Assembly (NCBI RefSeq): GCF_009739465.1
Contig: NZ_WHOM01000076.1
Location: forward strand, 91,511-155,510
Source: Streptomyces apocyni
GTDB taxonomy: Bacteria; Actinomycetota; Actinomycetes; Streptomycetales; Streptomycetaceae
Length of the DNA stretch: 64,000 bases
Direction: 5' to 3'
In this document: positions 1 to 8,108 of the stretch, in pieces
Layout: every line of letters starts with the position of its first letter
Numbering within the stretch: the first letter of the stretch is position 1
The notes under the pieces: model-generated
The model's database searches: none
What the model was told of the DNA's origin: nothing
Seen by the model: the letters and a program-made list of their open reading frames with translations, nothing else
Translations under genes and position numbers: made by a program

Positions 1-777
1 CTCGACCTCGATCGGCAGGTCCGGGAACCGCTCGCGTACGGCCTTGAACGCGGCCGCGACACCGCCCGCCGCCACGACGTGGTTGTCCTTGACCAGGGCG
101 GCGTCGGAGAGGGCCATCCGGTGGTTGACGCCGCCGCCGCAGCGCACCGCGAACTTCTCCAGGGAGCGCAGTCCTGGGGTCGTCTTGCGGGTGTCGCGGA
201 CCTTGGCGTTCGTCCCGTCGAGCACGTCCGCCCACGCGCGCGTGGCGGTCGCGATGCCGGACAGGCGGCACAGGATGTTCAGCGCGCTGCGCTCGCCGGT
301 GAGCAGGTCGCGGGTGCGGGTGGTGACCGAGATCAGCTTCTGGCCCGCCGCGACCCGGTCGCCGTCCTCGACGTGCCGCTCGACCTCGAACTCGTCCGTG
401 CAGACCACCGAGAGGACCGCTTCGGCGACGCGCAGGCCCGCGACGACGCCCGCCTCACGGGCCGTGAAGTCTCCGGTGGCGACGGCGTCCTCGGGGATGG
501 TGGCGACGCTGGTGACGTCCACACCACCCGCCAGGTCCTCGGCGATCGCCATATGGGCGATGTCCTCGACCTCTACGGGGTCGAGCCCGGCATCGGCGAG
601 CAGGGCCGCCAGTGAGGGGTCGAGGCCGCACTCCATGGGGTCGGGTCCGTCGGCCGCTAGGTCGCCTTCCGCCGCGCAGCCGCAGGCGTCACCGCAGCCG
701 CCGCCCGGGTTCTGGGCGAGCGGGAGCTCGGAGCTTTCGGGGGTGCCAGGGGTGCTGGGGGCGCTCACTTCGGTCAC
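1..777 (-). CDS. nadC: Nicotinate-nucleotide pyrophosphorylase (partial, 3' end outside window)
   Basis: Quinolinate phosphoribosyltransferase, which turns quinolinate and PRPP into nicotinate mononucleotide in de novo NAD synthesis. I translated 259 codons from a GTG at 777 that overlaps the nadB stop (GTGA), so the two are translationally coupled. Family motifs are visible: DTRKTTPGLR, then HRMALSDAALVKDNH. The N-terminus carries an extra Cys/Gly-rich stretch (GGGCGDACGCAAEGD) before the conserved fold starts at about residue 45, which could bind metal or be disordered. The C-terminal catalytic end lies beyond base 1. Confidence 0.93.
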   Translation of the reverse strand, partial: MTEVSAPSTPGTPESSELPLAQNPGGGCGDACGCAAEGDLAADGPDPMECGLDPSLAALLADAGLDPVEVEDIAHMAIAEDLAGGVDVTSVATIPEDAVATGDFTAREAGVVAGLRVAEAVLSVVCTDEFEVERHVEDGDRVAAGQKLISVTTRTRDLLTGERSALNILCRLSGIATATRAWADVLDGTNAKVRDTRKTTPGLRSLEKFAVRCGGGVNHRMALSDAALVKDNHVVAAGGVAAAFKAVRERFPDLPIEVE

Positions 778-2522
778 TGCTCCTGGGGCCTGGTGGGAGG
801 AAAGTCGGGCGAGTCGGTGGTGTGTACGGCGAGGGTGCGGTCGGGGTTCAGGCGTACGACGATGTGGCGCCGCCAGTCGGTGTCGTCGCGCTCCGCGTGG
901 TCCTCGCGCCAGTGGCAGCCGCGGGTCTCCTGGCGGCGCTGCGCCGCGGCGACGAGCACGCGCGCGACGCAGAGGAGGTTGGTGGTCTCCCAGGTGTCGG
1001 TGCCGGGTTCCGCGGTCTTGCCGTTCTCGGTGAGCTCGCCGCGGGCCTCGGTGTGTACGCGCTGGAGTTCGGCGTCGGCGTCGGCGAGGCTTTCGGCGGA
1101 GCGCAGCACTCCGGCGCCGGTGGTCATGATCCGCTGGATGGTGAAGCGGGCGGCGGCGGGGAGCAGGGGGTGGGCGGGCCGCTCGGGTTCCGGAGTGATG
1201 ACCGGGGTGGCGACCGGGGCGGAGGCCTCCTCGCCTACGCGCGCGTGGGCGGCGATGTCGTCCGCGATGCGTTCGGCGTAGACCAGGCCTTCCAGCAGGG
1301 AGTTGGAGGCCAGGCGGTTGGCGCCGTGTACGCCGGTGCAGGCGACCTCGCCGCAGGCGTAGAGGCCGTCGACCGTGGTGCGGCCCAGCCGGTCGGTACG
1401 GACGCCGCCGGACGCGTAGTGGGCGGCCGGGGCGACGGGGATCGGCTCGGTCACCGGGTCGATGCCGTGGGCGCGGCAGGCGGCGAGGATGGTGGGGAAG
1501 CGGGTGGCCCACATCTCGGCGCCGAAGTGCCGGGCGTCCAGGTACATGTGCTCGGCGCCCTGCTCGGCCATCCTGCGCATGATCGCCTTGGCGACGATGT
1601 CCCGGGGGGCCAGTTCGGCGAGTTCGTGCTGGCCGAGCATGAAGCGGGTGCCGTCGGCGTCGACGAGGTGGGCGCCCTCGCCGCGTACCGCCTCGGAGAC
1701 CAGCGGCTGCTGGCCCTCGGCGTCCGAGCCGAGGAAGAGCACCGTGGGGTGGAACTGCACGAACTCCAGGTCGCTGATCTCCGCCCCGGCCCGCAGCGCC
1801 AGGGCCACGCCGTCGCCCGTCGACACCGAGGGGTTGGTGGTGGCCGAGAAGACCTGGCCCATGCCGCCGGTCGCGAGCACCACCGAGCGCGCGTGGACCG
1901 CGCCGACGCCGTCGTGCTGGCCCTCGCCCATGACGTGCAGGCTGACCCCGGCCGCGTGGCCTTCGGCGTCCGTCAGGAGGTCGAGTACCAGGGCGTTCTC
2001 GACGGTACGGATCCCCCGCTCGCGTACCGCGTCGACCAGGGCGCGGGAGATCTCCGCGCCGGTCGCGTCGCCGCCCGCGTGGGCGATACGGCGCCGGTGG
2101 TGGCCGCCTTCGCGGGTGAGCTCGATCTCGCCGGAGGCCGAGGTGTCGAAGTGCGCGCCGGTGGCGATGAGGCGGCGTACCGCGTCGGGGCCTTCCGTGA
2201 CCAGGAGCCGTACGGCTTCCTCGTCGCAGAGGCCCGCGCCCGCCACCAGGGTGTCGTCCAGGTGCTGTTCGGGGGTGTCGCCGTCGCCGAGCGCGGCCGC
2301 GATGCCGCCCTGCGCCCAGCGGGTCGAGCCGTCGTCCAGGCGGGCCTTGGTGACGACGACGGTGCTCAGGCCCGAGGTCGCGCAGCGCAGTGCGGCGGTG
2401 AGGCCCGCCACGCCGGAGCCGACGACGACCACGTCGGCGTCGATGGCCCAGCTGGGGGCCGGGGCGTGCAGCCGTATGCCGGTGCCGGTGCCGGTCACGG
2501 AGGTGCCGTTCAGGGGGCTCAT
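774..2522 (-). CDS. nadB: L-aspartate oxidase
   Basis: FAD enzyme oxidising L-aspartate to iminoaspartate, the first step of de novo NAD synthesis. 582 aa. The N-terminal dinucleotide-binding motif VVVVGSGVAGLTAAL is followed by the TRWAQGGIAAA and LEFVQFHPT segments typical of NadB and succinate dehydrogenase flavoproteins, and the substrate-site region with RGEGA, YASGGVRTD and ANRLASNSLLEGLVY. Start ATG at 2522 overlaps the panC stop by 4 nt (ATGA) and the stop overlaps nadC, so panC-nadB-nadC form one translationally coupled unit. NadA is not in the window. Confidence 0.96.
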   Translation of the reverse strand: MSPLNGTSVTGTGTGIRLHAPAPSWAIDADVVVVGSGVAGLTAALRCATSGLSTVVVTKARLDDGSTRWAQGGIAAALGDGDTPEQHLDDTLVAGAGLCDEEAVRLLVTEGPDAVRRLIATGAHFDTSASGEIELTREGGHHRRRIAHAGGDATGAEISRALVDAVRERGIRTVENALVLDLLTDAEGHAAGVSLHVMGEGQHDGVGAVHARSVVLATGGMGQVFSATTNPSVSTGDGVALALRAGAEISDLEFVQFHPTVLFLGSDAEGQQPLVSEAVRGEGAHLVDADGTRFMLGQHELAELAPRDIVAKAIMRRMAEQGAEHMYLDARHFGAEMWATRFPTILAACRAHGIDPVTEPIPVAPAAHYASGGVRTDRLGRTTVDGLYACGEVACTGVHGANRLASNSLLEGLVYAERIADDIAAHARVGEEASAPVATPVITPEPERPAHPLLPAAARFTIQRIMTTGAGVLRSAESLADADAELQRVHTEARGELTENGKTAEPGTDTWETTNLLCVARVLVAAAQRRQETRGCHWREDHAERDDTDWRRHIVVRLNPDRTLAVHTTDSPDFPPTRPQEQ

Positions 2523-3526
2523 GAAGCGGCTCCGAACGTGAGAGGGATGTTGTCGATCAGGCGGGTGGCGCCGACCCGTGCGGCGACCGCGAGGATCGCC
2601 TCGCCGGTGAAGCCGTCCGGGACCTCGGTGAAGTCGGCCGGGTCGACCAGGGCCAGGTAGTCCAGGACCAGCGGGGGCCGGGCGGCCGCCGCGTCGTCCA
2701 GTACGGCCCTGGCGGCCGCGCGAACCGCGGCCGGGACGCCGAGCGACGCCTGCGCGACCGCGTGCGCGTCGGCCGCGGCACGGGCCTCGCCGAGGGCGCT
2801 GAGGGCGACGGCGCGCTCTCGGGCCGCCGGGGTGGCCGCCGCGCGCGCGTGCAGGGCCTGCTGGGCGGTGAGCCGGTCGCGGCCCGCGAACAGGGCGGTG
2901 GCCAGGGCGAGCGCGGTACGGCGCTCGGCTGGCGAGAGGTAGCGGTTGCGGCTGGACAGGGCCAGGCCGTCCGCCTCACGCACGGTCGGTACGCCGACGA
3001 TCTCCACCGGGAAGTTCAGATCGCGGACCATGCGGCGGATCAGGGCGAGCTGCTGCGCGTCCTTCTGCCCGTACAGCGCGACATCGGGGGCGGTGAGGTG
3101 CAGCAGCTTGGCGACGACGGTGAGCATGCCGTCGAAGTGTCCGGGGCGGGTGCGGCCTTCGAGGAGCTCGCCCATGGGGCCCGCGGAGATGCGGACCTGC
3201 GGCTCACCGCCGGGGTAGACCTCCTCGACCGAGGGGGCGAAGACCAGGTCGGCGCCGGACTGTTCGGCGGTCTTGAGGTCGGCGTCCAGGGTGCGCGGGT
3301 AGCGGTCCAGGTCCTCGCCCGCGCCGAACTGGAGCGGGTTGACGAAGACGGTGACCACGACCTGCCCCTCGGGGCCGACCAGGTCGCGGGCTTCGCGGAC
3401 GAGGGTCGCGTGTCCCGCGTGCAGGGCGCCCATCGTCATCACAACGGCCCTGCGGCCCTGGCCCTGTACGCGCGCGTGGCCGTGCGGGTGGAGGTCGGCG
3501 GCGGTGTGCGCCAGCGTGGTGGTCAT
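2519..3526 (-). CDS. panC: Pantoate--beta-alanine ligase
   Basis: ATP-dependent condensation of pantoate with beta-alanine to pantothenate, the coenzyme A precursor. 335 aa from ATG at 3524-3526, which overlaps the stop of the upstream DUF2520 gene (ATGA). The open frame runs further upstream but the extension is only the shadow of that gene. Motifs: MTMGALHAGHATLV (nucleotide-binding HIGH-like site), VNPLQFGAGEDLDRYPRTL, LYGQKDAQQ, and ALSSRNRYLS (KMSKS-like loop). The C-terminal third carries an Ala-rich insertion relative to short PanCs. Grouping with nadB/nadC is a common actinobacterial arrangement. Confidence 0.95.
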   Translation of the reverse strand: MTTTLAHTAADLHPHGHARVQGQGRRAVVMTMGALHAGHATLVREARDLVGPEGQVVVTVFVNPLQFGAGEDLDRYPRTLDADLKTAEQSGADLVFAPSVEEVYPGGEPQVRISAGPMGELLEGRTRPGHFDGMLTVVAKLLHLTAPDVALYGQKDAQQLALIRRMVRDLNFPVEIVGVPTVREADGLALSSRNRYLSPAERRTALALATALFAGRDRLTAQQALHARAAATPAARERAVALSALGEARAAADAHAVAQASLGVPAAVRAAARAVLDDAAAARPPLVLDYLALVDPADFTEVPDGFTGEAILAVAARVGATRLIDNIPLTFGAAS

Positions 3527-4494
3527 CGGGTGCCGCCTCCCTCGGCGTTGCCGTGGCCCTGGCCGTGGCCTGGGTCGTGGCCTTCGTGGGACAGGACGCC
3601 CAGCAGGTCCTCGGCGAGCTCCGGCTTGAGCAGGCCGTGGGCCAGCGCGCGGTCGGCGGTGGCGCGCGCCATGGCCAGGTACCCGGCGACCGTGCCGGGA
3701 GCGTGCTCGCGCAGCTCGGCGACATGGGCGGCGACGGTACCCGCGTCTCCGCGCGCGACGGGGCCGGTGAGCGCCCCGTCGCCGGAGCGCAGCGCGTTGT
3801 CGAGCGCCGCGCCGAGCAGCGGACCGAGCATCCGGTCCGGGGCCTCGACGCCTGCCTGCCGCAGCAGGTCCATGGCCTCGGCGACCAGGGTGACCAGGTG
3901 GTTCGCGCCGAGCGCGAGGGCCGCGTGGTAGAGCGGGCGGGCCGCTTCGGCGATCCACTCGGGCTCGCCGCCCATCTCGATGACCAGGGCTTCGGCGGCG
4001 AGCCGCAGCTCGTCGGGGGCGGTCACGCCGAAGGAGCAGCCAGCGAGGCGCTGTACGTCGACGGGGGTGCCGGTGAACGTCATGGCGGGGTGCAGGGCGA
4101 GCGGCAGCCCACCGGCCCGGAGCACCGGATCGAGGACCCTGGTGCCGTACCGCCCCGAGGTGTGCACCACCAGCTGGCCCTGGCGTACGGCACCGGTCTC
4201 GGCCAGCCCCTCGACCAGCCCGGGCAGCGCGTCGTCCGGGACGGTGAGCAGGACGAGGTCGGCGCGCGCGAAGACCTCGGCGGGCGGCACCAGGGGCACG
4301 TCGGGCAGCAGCAGAGCCGCGCGGCGCACGGATGCCTCGGAGACGCCGGACGCGGCGACCGGGCGGTGCCCGGCGAGTCGCAGCGACGCCGCGAGCGCGG
4401 GTCCGACCCGACCGGCGCCCACGACGCCGACGGTGAGCCGGGCAGGGCGGTCCTTCGGGTCCGGTGGGGGACCCGGGTGCTGAGTTGCGTTCAC
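3523..4494 (-). CDS. Rossmann-like/DUF2520 oxidoreductase
   Basis: 323 aa from a GTG start. The N-terminal Rossmann domain has GVVGAGRVGPALAASL (residues about 23-38), then a second domain of the DUF2520 type. The family resembles ketopantoate reductase and pyrroline-carboxylate reductase folds. It is the first gene of the coupled unit with panC, nadB and nadC, so a role in pantoate supply (for example ketopantoate reduction) is a reasonable inference, but no enzyme activity can be read from sequence alone. The stop overlaps the panC start by 4 nt. Confidence 0.85.
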   Translation of the reverse strand: MNATQHPGPPPDPKDRPARLTVGVVGAGRVGPALAASLRLAGHRPVAASGVSEASVRRAALLLPDVPLVPPAEVFARADLVLLTVPDDALPGLVEGLAETGAVRQGQLVVHTSGRYGTRVLDPVLRAGGLPLALHPAMTFTGTPVDVQRLAGCSFGVTAPDELRLAAEALVIEMGGEPEWIAEAARPLYHAALALGANHLVTLVAEAMDLLRQAGVEAPDRMLGPLLGAALDNALRSGDGALTGPVARGDAGTVAAHVAELREHAPGTVAGYLAMARATADRALAHGLLKPELAEDLLGVLSHEGHDPGHGQGHGNAEGGGTR

Positions 4495-4714
4495 GCGTCG
4501 ACGGCCTTCCGTTCCAGTCCGCGCGGGGTACCGGACGATTTCTCGTCATGCTAACGCGAGGTGTTCGCGTGAGGCTCGGGCTGTCCACAGGCGACGGTGG
4601 GGCCAGCGCGGAGTTATCCACAAGCGAGGTGATCCACACGAGGTGATCCGTGAAACAAGAGGTGATCCGCAAAAGGTGTGGCCGGGGCGGAGACGCCTAC
4701 GAGAGCATCAGCGG

Positions 4715-5857
4715 ATGAGTGAACTGGAACGGCGACGGGCGGCACGGCGGGGTGCCACACGAGCCCTGTGGGAGCCGATGTTCGACCTCACGCTCGGGGA
4801 GCGGCTCGCTCACCTGACGGCGGAGGCGCCCGCTGTGTACGACCTCGACCAGGTGACCGACATCTACGGCAACGGCGTGGTCGAAGAGCTGGAGCGCCGG
4901 GTCGCCAACCTGCTCGGCAAGGAGGCGGCCGCGTTCTTCCCCACCGGGACCATGGCGCAGCAGGTCGCCCTGCGGTGCTGGGCGGGGCGTACGGGCGACA
5001 GCACGGTCGCGCTGCATCCGCTCGCCCACCCCGAGCAGCACGAGCGCGGTGCCTTCGGCGCGGTCAGCGGGCTGCGGACGGTGCACCCCACCCGGGAGCC
5101 ACGGCTTCCCACGGCGGACGAGATACGGGACTTCGACGAGCCCTTCGGGACGCTGATGCTGGAACTGCCGCTCAGGGAGGCCGGTTTCGTCCTCCCCACC
5201 TGGCAGGAGCTGACCGAGGTCGTCGAGGCCGCGCGGGAGCGGGACGCGGTGGTGCACTTCGACGGGGCGCGGCTGTGGGAGTGCGTCACGCACCTCGGGC
5301 GGCCGCTGGACGAGATCGCCGCGCTCGCGGACAGCGTGTACGTGTCGTTCTACAAGTCGCTGCAGGGACTCGGCGGGGCGGTACTGGCCGGTCCCGAGAC
5401 GCTGGTCGAGGAGGCGCGGGCCTGGCGGCACCGGTATGGCGGGCAGGTGTTCCAGCAGTTCCCGACCGCGCTGTCGGCGCTGCTCGGCCTGGAGCGGGAG
5501 CTGCCCCGGCTACCGGAGTACGTCGCCCACGCGCGCGTGGTCGCCGAGGCACTGCGGGAGGGGTTCGCGGCGGCGGGAGTGCCGTGGGTTCGGGTGCACC
5601 CGGAGGTGCCGCACACCCACGAGTTCCAGGTGTGGCTGCCGTACCCGCCCGAGACGCTGAACGAGGCGGCCGTCACCCAGGCCGAGGAGACGAAGACCGT
5701 GCTCTTCCGGTACTGGGACGCCGTCGGCCCTGGGCTGTCCCGTATCGAGTTGACGGTGGGGGGCGCGGGGCTGGAGTGGACCGCTGAGGACGTCCGGGGC
5801 GCGGTCGCGGACTTCGTCCAGCGCGTGGACTCTGCGGCGATGGGCGCGGACGGCTGA
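4715..5857 (+). CDS. Threonine aldolase/beta-eliminating lyase family protein
   Basis: PLP-dependent fold-type I enzyme of the threonine aldolase family, 380 aa. I chose ATG 4715 (MSELERRRAARRG) because the in-frame upstream extension is not protein-like. Candidate PLP residues: Asp183 in HFDGARLWE and the Schiff-base Lys214 in SFYKSLQGLGG, followed by the usual Gly-rich segment. The likely reaction is retro-aldol cleavage of beta-hydroxy amino acids to glycine plus aldehyde, but this group also includes lyases of unknown substrate. It stands alone on this strand, diverging from the DUF2520-panC operon across about 220 bp. Confidence 0.85.
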   Translation: MSELERRRAARRGATRALWEPMFDLTLGERLAHLTAEAPAVYDLDQVTDIYGNGVVEELERRVANLLGKEAAAFFPTGTMAQQVALRCWAGRTGDSTVALHPLAHPEQHERGAFGAVSGLRTVHPTREPRLPTADEIRDFDEPFGTLMLELPLREAGFVLPTWQELTEVVEAARERDAVVHFDGARLWECVTHLGRPLDEIAALADSVYVSFYKSLQGLGGAVLAGPETLVEEARAWRHRYGGQVFQQFPTALSALLGLERELPRLPEYVAHARVVAEALREGFAAAGVPWVRVHPEVPHTHEFQVWLPYPPETLNEAAVTQAEETKTVLFRYWDAVGPGLSRIELTVGGAGLEWTAEDVRGAVADFVQRVDSAAMGADG

Positions 5858-5880
5858 GGGCACGGCGCGGCGCCCCAGCG

Positions 5881-5910
5881 GGAGCGGCTCACGAGCCGGA
5901 GCGGCTCACG
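5881..5910. repeat. 17-nt-period tandem duplication on a stop codon
   Basis: The 13-mer ggagcggctcacg occurs at 5881-5893 and again at 5898-5910. The second copy contains the stop codon (5906-5908) of the 61-aa reverse-strand gene. The repeat lies between two convergent stop codons. Confidence 0.85.
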
Positions 5911-6091
5911 CAACGCGTCCCCGGAGCAGGCGGGTGAGGAGGCGGCCGTGGGGCTTGCGTACGGGCACCCTGGGGGCGTCGCGGAGTTCCTCAAGCAGGC
6001 CTCGGTCGTAGCTTCCCGGCGCTGGCAGCTGGGGTTCACCGTGCTGGGCGGCGCGGTAGGAGTCGAGGGCGAACTGGGCGGTGATGCTCAT
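5906..6091 (-). CDS. Small conserved-looking hypothetical protein (61 aa)
   Basis: I do not recognise a function. ATG 6089-6091 has a good ribosome binding site (ggaggaacgcc), which fixes the start at MSITAQFALDSYRAAQHGEP. The protein is short, hydrophilic and ends basic (RLLTRLLRGRVA), with no signal peptide or membrane segment. It is divergent from the ArsR-type regulator at 6220, and the inverted repeat between them (6157-6185) suggests that regulator controls it. The stop codon lies inside a short tandem duplication. Confidence 0.7.
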   Translation of the reverse strand: MSITAQFALDSYRAAQHGEPQLPAPGSYDRGLLEELRDAPRVPVRKPHGRLLTRLLRGRVA

Positions 6092-6156
6092 GGCGTTCCT
6101 CCGGTACGGATGGGGTGAGGTGCTTCGAGACTCCGCCCGGCACCCCGCCCCGGTCA

Positions 6157-6185
6157 CGTCGATTGATGGGAGCCGTCAATCGACG
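6157..6185. promoter_or_regulatory. Inverted repeat, candidate operator of the ArsR-type regulator
   Basis: Perfect 10-bp arms cgtcgattga / tcaatcgacg separated by 9 bp, in the gap between the divergent 61-aa gene (start 6091) and the regulator (start 6220). Position and symmetry fit a dimer-binding site controlling both genes. No binding data; this is inferred from sequence. Confidence 0.65.
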
Positions 6186-6219
6186 GGGCGTTGTCAGACC
6201 CCGGGTGCACCATGGGGTC

Positions 6220-7329
6220 GTGAGCGTGACGATCGACATCAGCGGACTGCCAGCCGAGCGGGTCACCGCCGCCCCCTCGCCGTTGGCCGAACTGGGCATG
6301 GCACTGCACGCGTTGACCGAGCCCAGCCACCACCCGAGCCTGCGCGGCTGGGCGAGCGCCACCGCCACGCGGCTGGACTGCTGCCTCGCGGACCGGCTCT
6401 CCGAGGCCGAGTTCCTGTGGCGTACGTCGTTCTCGGACGTCTTCCTGCCGTTCGCCGGGGCACCAGGGGGCCGTGCCCTGCCGGGCGCCACGCTCGCCGA
6501 CGAGCTCGACCAGCTGGACAAGCTGAGCGACAGCCAGTTCGTGGCCGCCGCGCTGGAGTTCACCTGCCAGACCTTCTACGGCACAGTCGCCGAGCCCGAC
6601 GCGCTGACCGACCCCGCCGCCCGGCAGCGTGCTCTGGACCTGACCGCGACGCGCGGGCCGCAGCAGCTCAACTTCACCCGGCGGCTGCTGGATGACCCGC
6701 CCGTCCTCCGCCGCTGGTTCCGGGAGCTGGTGCAGGACTGCGACGAGGCGTTCTTCGCGGACACCTGGGCCCGCCTCGGCCCGGAGCTCGCCGCCGACGC
6801 CCGGCACAAGAACGAGCTGCTCAGGCACCGAGGGCTCGGCGAAGCGCTGGCCGCGACCTCCAAGGCCGTCGTGCTGGACGAGAAGACGTCCACCGTGTCC
6901 GTCGACAAGCTGGCCGACGGGCACACCCGCACAGGAAGCGGCGGGCTTCTGCTGGTGCCGACCAGCCTCGGCTGGCCGCACCTGATGGTGCTGTCCCGCT
7001 ACGCCTGGCAGCCGGTGATCCACTATCCGGTCACCCCGTCCGCGTTGTCCGCCCGTTCGTCGGTACGGGAGCTGACGCGGCGTATGGAGGCACTGGCCCA
7101 CCCCGCGCGGATGCGGTTGTGCCGGTTCCTGGCCCGTGCCCCGCACACCACCAGCGAGCTGGCGGACGCGCTGGGCATGAGCGCGCCGGAGATATCCCGG
7201 CACCTGGCCGTGCTGAAGAAGGCCGGTCTGCTCACGTCCCAGCGGCGCGGACGCTATGTCCTGCACCAGCTGGACCTGACCACGGTGGCGCGGCTCGGCA
7301 GCGACTTCATCGAGGGCGTACTCCGCTGA
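6220..7329 (+). CDS. ArsR-family winged-helix regulator with DUF5937-like N-terminus
   Basis: 369 aa from GTG 6220 (VSVTIDISGLPAERV); an in-frame GTG at 6226 is also possible and there is no strong ribosome site. Residues about 1-270 form a helical domain typical of long Streptomyces ArsR-like regulators (PLAELGMALHALTEPSHHPS, FLWRTSFSDVFLPF). The C-terminal approx. 85 residues are the winged helix: MEALAHPARMRLCRFL, TTSELADALGMSAPEISRHL, VLKKAGLLTSQRRGRYVLH. There is no obvious metal-binding Cys pair, so a metal sensor role is unlikely. It probably represses itself and the divergent 61-aa gene through the 6157-6185 repeat. Confidence 0.82.
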   Translation: MSVTIDISGLPAERVTAAPSPLAELGMALHALTEPSHHPSLRGWASATATRLDCCLADRLSEAEFLWRTSFSDVFLPFAGAPGGRALPGATLADELDQLDKLSDSQFVAAALEFTCQTFYGTVAEPDALTDPAARQRALDLTATRGPQQLNFTRRLLDDPPVLRRWFRELVQDCDEAFFADTWARLGPELAADARHKNELLRHRGLGEALAATSKAVVLDEKTSTVSVDKLADGHTRTGSGGLLLVPTSLGWPHLMVLSRYAWQPVIHYPVTPSALSARSSVRELTRRMEALAHPARMRLCRFLARAPHTTSELADALGMSAPEISRHLAVLKKAGLLTSQRRGRYVLHQLDLTTVARLGSDFIEGVLR

Positions 7330-7375
7330 CCCCGGCCGCGCGCCCGCTCAGGCCGCGCCCGCTCGGGCCACTCCA

Positions 7376-7405
7376 GTTCAGGCCGCGCCGGTTCAGGCCG
7401 CGCCG
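7376..7405. repeat. 15-nt tandem duplication spanning the response-regulator stop
   Basis: gttcaggccgcgccg is repeated perfectly at 7376-7390 and 7391-7405; a diverged copy lies at 7346-7360. The response-regulator stop codon (7393-7395) is inside the copy nearest the gene. Confidence 0.85.
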
Positions 7406-8067
7406 CCCCCGGCCCGTACCAGCCCCGTCTCATAGGCGAGCACCACCACCTGCACCCGGTCGCGCAGCCCCAGCTTGGTGAGGATGCGGCCCACATGGGT
7501 CTTCACCGTGGCCTCCGAAAGCACCAGCCGCGCCGCGATCTCACCGTTCGACAGGCCCTGGGCGACGAGCACCATCACCTCGCGCTCGCGGTCGGTGAGC
7601 CGCTCCAGCTCCTTGAGCTGGGGCTGCGCGCCGGTCGACGGCAGCATCGACGAGAAGCGGTCCAGGAGCCGCCGCGTAGTGGACGGTGCCACCACCGCGT
7701 CCCCGCTGTGCACCGAGCGGATCGCGGCCAGCAGTTCGCCCGGCGGCACGTCCTTGAGCATGAAGCCGGACGCCCCGGCCTTCAGCCCCGAGAAGGCGTA
7801 CTCGTCCAGGTCGAAGGTGGTGAGGATCAGCACCTTGGGCGGATCGTCCTGGGCGCAGATACGGCTGGTCGTCTCGACGCCGTCCAGCTTCGGCATCCGT
7901 ACGTCCATCAGCACCACATCGACCTCGGTGGAGCGCAGCCGCTCCAGGGCCTCGACGCCGTCGCCCGCTTCCGCGACGACGTCCATGTCCGGCTGGGCGG
8001 CGAGCACCATCCGGAAACCGGTACGCAGGAGCGCCTGGTCGTCGACGAGCATCACGCGAATCGGCAT
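7393..8067 (-). CDS. NarL/FixJ-family response regulator (DesR-like)
   Basis: 224 aa. Receiver domain: VMLVDDQALLRTGFRMVL, phospho-acceptor Asp in VDVVLMDVRMPKLDGVE, Lys in the switch region. The C-terminal LuxR helix-turn-helix is LTDREREVMVLVAQGLSNGE followed by LSEATVKTHVGRILTKL. It is the partner of the histidine kinase immediately upstream (gap about 40 bp, same transcript). Target genes are not evident. Confidence 0.93.
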   Translation of the reverse strand: MPIRVMLVDDQALLRTGFRMVLAAQPDMDVVAEAGDGVEALERLRSTEVDVVLMDVRMPKLDGVETTSRICAQDDPPKVLILTTFDLDEYAFSGLKAGASGFMLKDVPPGELLAAIRSVHSGDAVVAPSTTRRLLDRFSSMLPSTGAQPQLKELERLTDREREVMVLVAQGLSNGEIAARLVLSEATVKTHVGRILTKLGLRDRVQVVVLAYETGLVRAGGGAA

Positions 8068-8108
8068 GCGGGTCCCTCCAGGGGATCACGGGGTCTCGAT
8101 GACAGGTG

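Noticed and set aside
612..2660. Plus-strand open frame of about 680 codons over nadB
   Set aside because: Mirror of nadB/nadC codon bias (Gly/Ala/Val-rich), no domain; nadB on the other strand has full family motifs.
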